Shown here piece by piece: positions 5,386 through 7,864 of a stretch of DNA of 7,864 nucleotides; within the stretch, counting starts at the first letter, position 1; every line of letters begins with the position of its first letter. Where the stretch lies: positions 1-7,864 of the forward strand of contig CANGHQ010000070.1 of assembly GCA_947453585.1 (NCBI GenBank), read 5' to 3'. The notes beneath the pieces were generated by a model that saw only the letters and a list, made by a program, of their open reading frames with translations, made no database searches and had not been told where the DNA came from. This DNA comes from Burkholderiales bacterium. Its GTDB lineage: Bacteria; Pseudomonadota; Gammaproteobacteria; Burkholderiales; Burkholderiaceae_C. Both the position numbers and the translations under genes were made by a program.

Positions 5386-7178
5386 GCGGGGCGACGCCGA
5401 CGCAGGCGCCACCACATCAGCAGCGCGGTCAGGGTCAGCAGCACCGCAGCCACCTGCTTGCCAAACACCGGCACCCAATAGCGCCAAAAACCATTGATCA
5501 TCACCTGCTTTTGCGGGGTGTAGTCGGCCGGCATGGGCAAAACCTGGTTGGCCTTTTCATAGTTGGCATAGTCCACTTGCATCGCGGCAAACTCCTGCAG
5601 CAGCTTGGCACTCAGGTCCAGGGTTTCGCCGGGGTCGGAGGCCAGATCGTACAGATGCCACAGGCCGTCGCCCAGCGGGGGCATATTGCGCACCAGCTTC
5701 AAGTGGCCCTTGAACAGCGCCGCGTTGCCCGAGAGTTCGTAGCCCAGCGGCTGCGCAGGCGTGCGCACCGCGCTGGCGTGGCCCTGCAACAAAGGCAACA
5801 GGCTCATGCCTGTTAGGGGTTCAACCGCAGCGCCCTGGTAGCTCGCGCCCGGCGCCTTCACCTGCGCCAGGTCCAGCAGCGTGGGCGTGATGTCGGTCAC
5901 ATGGGTCAAGGCGGCTTCAATGTGGTTTGCCTGGCGCACTGGCGGGCCAGAGATCAGCATGGGCGTGCGGATGCCGCCCTCGCCCGACCAAAATTTGTAG
6001 GTGTAAAAAGGTGAGGCTGAGGCGCTGGCCCAGCCGGGGCCGGGAATGCCGTAAGTGCCTTTGGCGCCCAGCGTTTCGGTGTCTTGCTTGTAGTTGAACA
6101 CCAACCAGGGTTGGGCCTCGTGGTAGTCCGACCCCTCGGGGCCGTTGTCCGACAAAAACACAAACGCGGTGTTGTCGTACTGGCCGGTCTTTTTGAGGTG
6201 GTCCACCAAGCGGCCCACGTGCGCATCCATGGCCTCGGCCATGGCGGCGTAGACCTCCATCTGGCGCTCCATGTGCAGGCGCTCTTTTTCGGGTAGCGCA
6301 TTCCAGTCGCCGGTGGTGGACATGGTGGTCAGGCGGGTGCCTGGCGGCACCAGGCCGAGTTCAATCGCTTTGCCCAGGCGGCGCTCGCGCAGCACGGTCC
6401 AGCCCTCGTGGTAGCGGCCCTTGTATTTGTCAATATAGGCCTGGGGCGCCTGCACGGGCACGTGGTTGGCCTGAAAGCCGACATAGGCAAAAAACGGTTG
6501 CTGCTTGCGCGGGTCGGCGTCGATGTAGCCGATGGTGCGGTCAATGAAATATTGCGACGAGTAAAAGTCGCTTGGCATGGTGGCGGTTTTGCCGTCTTCA
6601 TACCAGTACACCGCTGGCAGATGCGGCAGGTATTGCTTGGCAGGTTCCCAGTTGTCCGAGCCGGTGTCACCCTGCACGATGGACTTGTCAAAGCCGCGTC
6701 GGTTGGGCAGGTTGTAAGGCTCAGAACCCACGTTCCATTTTCCCGCGATATAGGTGCGGTAGCCGCTGTCTTGCAGCAGCTGCGCCACCGTCACCACATT
6801 GGTCGCCAGAGAGCCTTGGTAGCCGGGCTTGCCCAGGTGTTCGGTGGGCATGGCTTCGCGCAAATTGCCCACGCCGTTGCGGTGGTTGTCCACCCCGGTC
6901 AAGAGCATGGAGCGCGTGGGCGAACACGAGGCCGCCACATGAAAGTTGGAAAAACGCATGCCGCGCTTGGCCAGCGCGTCAAGGTGCGGCGTGGCGATTT
7001 CGCCGCCAAAGGCACCCAGGTCCGAGAATCCCCAGTCGTCGGCCACCAGCACGACGATGTTGGGGCGCGAGGCTTGCGCTGCCGACGCCACTGGCACCGC
7101 CGCCAAGCCCACGCCCGGGAACAGAGCAACCCCGGCAATACCCAGAGCACAGGCTAGGACTAAGGGGGAAATTTTCAT
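5382..7178 (-). CDS. AtsA-type arylsulfatase, exported and C-terminally membrane-anchored
   Basis: Type I sulfatase (598 aa) that hydrolyses a sulfate ester using formylglycine made from Cys. CSPTRSMLLTG (85-95) is the sulfatase signature, with C85 as the formylglycine precursor and R89. DD (47-48) and DN (344-345) are the predicted calcium ligands, H239 (NHVPVQAP) and K395 (YTYKFW) the predicted sulfate-binding residues, and K147 lies in GKWNVG. The overall pattern follows Pseudomonas aeruginosa AtsA. Differences: a Sec-type signal peptide (about 1-35, MKIS then a hydrophobic core, Ala-rich cleavage region, no twin arginine); a C-terminal extension with one hydrophobic helix (about 573-590) ending RLRRRRPA, which should leave the catalytic domain in the periplasm; and Asn149 where AtsA-type enzymes have His in GKWHLG. 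The ATG at 7178 has AAGGA six bases upstream; an in-frame GTG at 7262 would run through the promoter. First gene of the operon. The family is certain, the substrate is not. Confidence 0.93.
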   Translation of the reverse strand: MKISPLVLACALGIAGVALFPGVGLAAVPVASAAQASRPNIVVLVADDWGFSDLGAFGGEIATPHLDALAKRGMRFSNFHVAASCSPTRSMLLTGVDNHRNGVGNLREAMPTEHLGKPGYQGSLATNVVTVAQLLQDSGYRTYIAGKWNVGSEPYNLPNRRGFDKSIVQGDTGSDNWEPAKQYLPHLPAVYWYEDGKTATMPSDFYSSQYFIDRTIGYIDADPRKQQPFFAYVGFQANHVPVQAPQAYIDKYKGRYHEGWTVLRERRLGKAIELGLVPPGTRLTTMSTTGDWNALPEKERLHMERQMEVYAAMAEAMDAHVGRLVDHLKKTGQYDNTAFVFLSDNGPEGSDYHEAQPWLVFNYKQDTETLGAKGTYGIPGPGWASASASPFYTYKFWSGEGGIRTPMLISGPPVRQANHIEAALTHVTDITPTLLDLAQVKAPGASYQGAAVEPLTGMSLLPLLQGHASAVRTPAQPLGYELSGNAALFKGHLKLVRNMPPLGDGLWHLYDLASDPGETLDLSAKLLQEFAAMQVDYANYEKANQVLPMPADYTPQKQVMINGFWRYWVPVFGKQVAAVLLTLTALLMWWRLRRRRPA

Positions 7179-7184
7179 CACGAA

Positions 7185-7189
7185 TCCTT
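7185..7189 (-). promoter_or_regulatory. Ribosome binding site that fixes the sulfatase start
   Basis: AAGGA on the minus strand, six bases before the ATG at 7178. It places the start directly at the signal peptide and excludes the longer reading from the GTG at 7262, which would put 28 hydrophilic residues in front of it. Confidence 0.8.
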
Positions 7190-7195
7190 CAAAAA

Positions 7196-7203
7196 TGACG
7201 TCA
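7196..7203. promoter_or_regulatory. Short palindrome in the sulfatase leader
   Basis: TGACGTCA, a perfect 8-base palindrome between the predicted transcription start and the ribosome binding site of the sulfatase gene. It may be a second regulator contact. At this length chance is a real alternative. Confidence 0.2.
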
Positions 7204-7225
7204 GCGGCAAAGCGACGACCACAGC

Positions 7226-7254
7226 TCCATACACTACTGTATCCTCTTTGCCAA
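7226..7254 (-). promoter_or_regulatory. Predicted sigma70 promoter of the sulfatase operon
   Basis: Read on the minus strand: -35 TTGGCA (7249-7254, five of six consensus positions), a 17-base spacer, and a weak -10 TATGGA (7226-7231, three of six). Transcription would start near 7219, about 40 bases before the ATG. The weak -10 is compatible with a controlled promoter. I found no equally good promoter for the divergent regulator. Confidence 0.5.
7229..7242. promoter_or_regulatory. Inverted repeat in the promoter spacer, candidate TetR operator
   Basis: ATACACTACTGTAT has 5-base inverted arms (ATACA / TGTAT) around a 4-base centre. It lies between the -35 and -10 of the sulfatase promoter and overlaps the -10, in the intergenic region shared with a divergent TetR gene. 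That is the usual place for a TetR-family repressor site. Binding is inferred, and TetR sites are often longer than 14 bases. Confidence 0.45.
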
Positions 7255-7270
7255 TGTAGCACGCGGATCT

Positions 7271-7285
7271 GCGCCCCCAGGGCGC
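7271..7285. repeat. GC-rich inverted repeat in the divergent intergenic region
   Basis: Six-base arms GCGCCC and GGGCGC separated by CCA, lying 50-64 bp upstream of the TetR-family start. No T run follows on either strand, so it is not an intrinsic terminator. It could be an additional regulator site or have no function. Confidence 0.25.
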
Positions 7286-7334
7286 GCCTATCGTTTGCGC
7301 GACAATCTGCAACCTGCCCAGCCTACAAAAACAA

Positions 7335-7864
7335 ATGGTACCTGCCCCTGTTCCGCCCACAACGCCCACGGCCGCCGTGCGCCTGAACCGCGACGACTGG
7401 CTCGACGCCGCGTTTGCCGCAGCCGTAGAGCACGGTTTTGACGGTGTGCGCGTGCTGGTGCTGGCCGACGCTTTGGGCGTAACGCGCGGCAGCTTTTACT
7501 GGCACTTCAAAGACCACGCCGAATTGATTACCGCGCTGCTCGAACGCTGGCGCGCCGCAGAAGCGGCCAGCAACCAGCGCCTGCAGCAACCTGCCAGCGA
7601 CGACCCGGTCAAAGACCTCGAACAACTGCTGGACGCCGCCCTAGCCCACGGAGGCGCGGACCTGAGCAATATGCGCTTTGAACTCGCGCTGCGCGGCCTG
7701 GGCCGGCGCGACCCCGCCGTGGCGGCCATGCTGCTGGAGGTGGACCAAGCGCGCATGGCACTGTTTGCGGGCAAGTTTGCGCGCATCACGCCTGATGCCA
7801 AAACCGCCATCGACCTGGCGGCCCTGTTTTACTTGGCGATTGTGGGCAGCTTCCAGGCCCTGAG
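7335..7864 (+). CDS. TetR/AcrR-family transcriptional regulator (C-terminus cut by window edge)
   Basis: DNA-binding regulator, probably a ligand-responsive repressor. The first 176 codons are present and the gene runs off the right edge. A Pro/Ala-rich lead (2-14) precedes the TetR N-terminal domain: helix 1 around 20-33 (WLDAAFAAAVEHGF), then the helix-turn-helix with LADALGVTRGSFYWHFKD (43-60), whose GVTRGSFYWHF recognition segment is diagnostic. Residues from about 66 on form the helical ligand-binding domain, which is not conserved enough to name an effector. The ATG at 7335 has no visible Shine-Dalgarno sequence; a GTG at 7377 is the next in-frame alternative and would still keep the domain whole. 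It is divergent from the sulfatase operon, with 156 bp between starts, which suggests it controls that operon and perhaps itself. Family certain; the exact start and target are inferred. Confidence 0.9.
   Translation, partial: MVPAPVPPTTPTAAVRLNRDDWLDAAFAAAVEHGFDGVRVLVLADALGVTRGSFYWHFKDHAELITALLERWRAAEAASNQRLQQPASDDPVKDLEQLLDAALAHGGADLSNMRFELALRGLGRRDPAVAAMLLEVDQARMALFAGKFARITPDAKTAIDLAALFYLAIVGSFQAL

Noticed and set aside
5386..5487. Longer N-terminus for the propeller-like protein from a TTG, checked for a lipoprotein signal (AGGC)
   Set aside because: There is no charged n-region, no proper lipobox (Ala instead of Leu at -3), a TTG start, and a 106-base overlap with the sulfatase; the ATGA coupling is far more natural.
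6408..7157. Plus-strand open frame of 249 codons opposite the sulfatase
   Set aside because: Antisense to the sulfatase catalytic region, with no recognisable domain.
7323..7810. Minus-strand open frames opposite the TetR-family gene
   Set aside because: The plus-strand frame carries an unmistakable TetR helix-turn-helix; these are antisense shadows.
1..7864. CRISPR arrays, tRNAs, insertion sequences or prophage genes
   Set aside because: No spaced direct repeats, no tRNA-like clover sequence, and no transposase or integrase product was seen on either strand.

Overview
The window looks like a chromosomal segment of a GC-rich betaproteobacterium, most likely Burkholderiales and probably Comamonadaceae. 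That assignment rests on the EtfB/EtfA sequences and on the order etfB-etfA followed by a long-form acyl-CoA dehydrogenase. It is an inference from recognised protein families, not from a marker gene. Coding density is high. Every gene except the last reads on the minus strand, so the functional order runs from right to left.

Right part (about 4138-7864): a TetR-family regulator on the plus strand runs off the right edge. It is divergent from a tightly packed three-gene minus-strand operon. Gene 1 is an AtsA-type arylsulfatase with an N-terminal signal peptide and a C-terminal membrane helix. Gene 2 is a 415-residue protein that looks like a beta-propeller and has no recognised function. Gene 3, which extends left to 2663, is an EthA-like flavin (Baeyer-Villiger-type) monooxygenase. 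Both gene junctions are 4-bp ATGA stop/start overlaps, so the three proteins are very probably made together by coupled translation. A sigma70-like promoter with an inverted repeat between its -35 and -10 lies in the divergent intergenic region and is a good candidate operator for the TetR protein.

Left part (1-2662): etfB and etfA form a two-gene operon encoding the electron-transfer flavoprotein. It has a plausible promoter in the 223-bp gap upstream, a long leader containing palindromes, and a classic intrinsic terminator just after etfA. Beyond the terminator is the N-terminal third of an acyl-CoA dehydrogenase that continues past the left edge and probably passes its electrons to this ETF.

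The most interesting element is the sulfatase / propeller / monooxygenase operon with its local regulator. It could remove sulfate from an imported or periplasmic sulfate ester and then oxygenate the released carbonyl compound inside the cell, but the substrate cannot be read from the sequence. Two details make it unusual. The sulfatase has Asn where the conserved GKWHLG motif has its active-site His. The propeller protein sits between an exported and a cytosolic enzyme but has no export signal of its own. I saw no tRNA, rRNA, insertion sequence, CRISPR array or phage gene.
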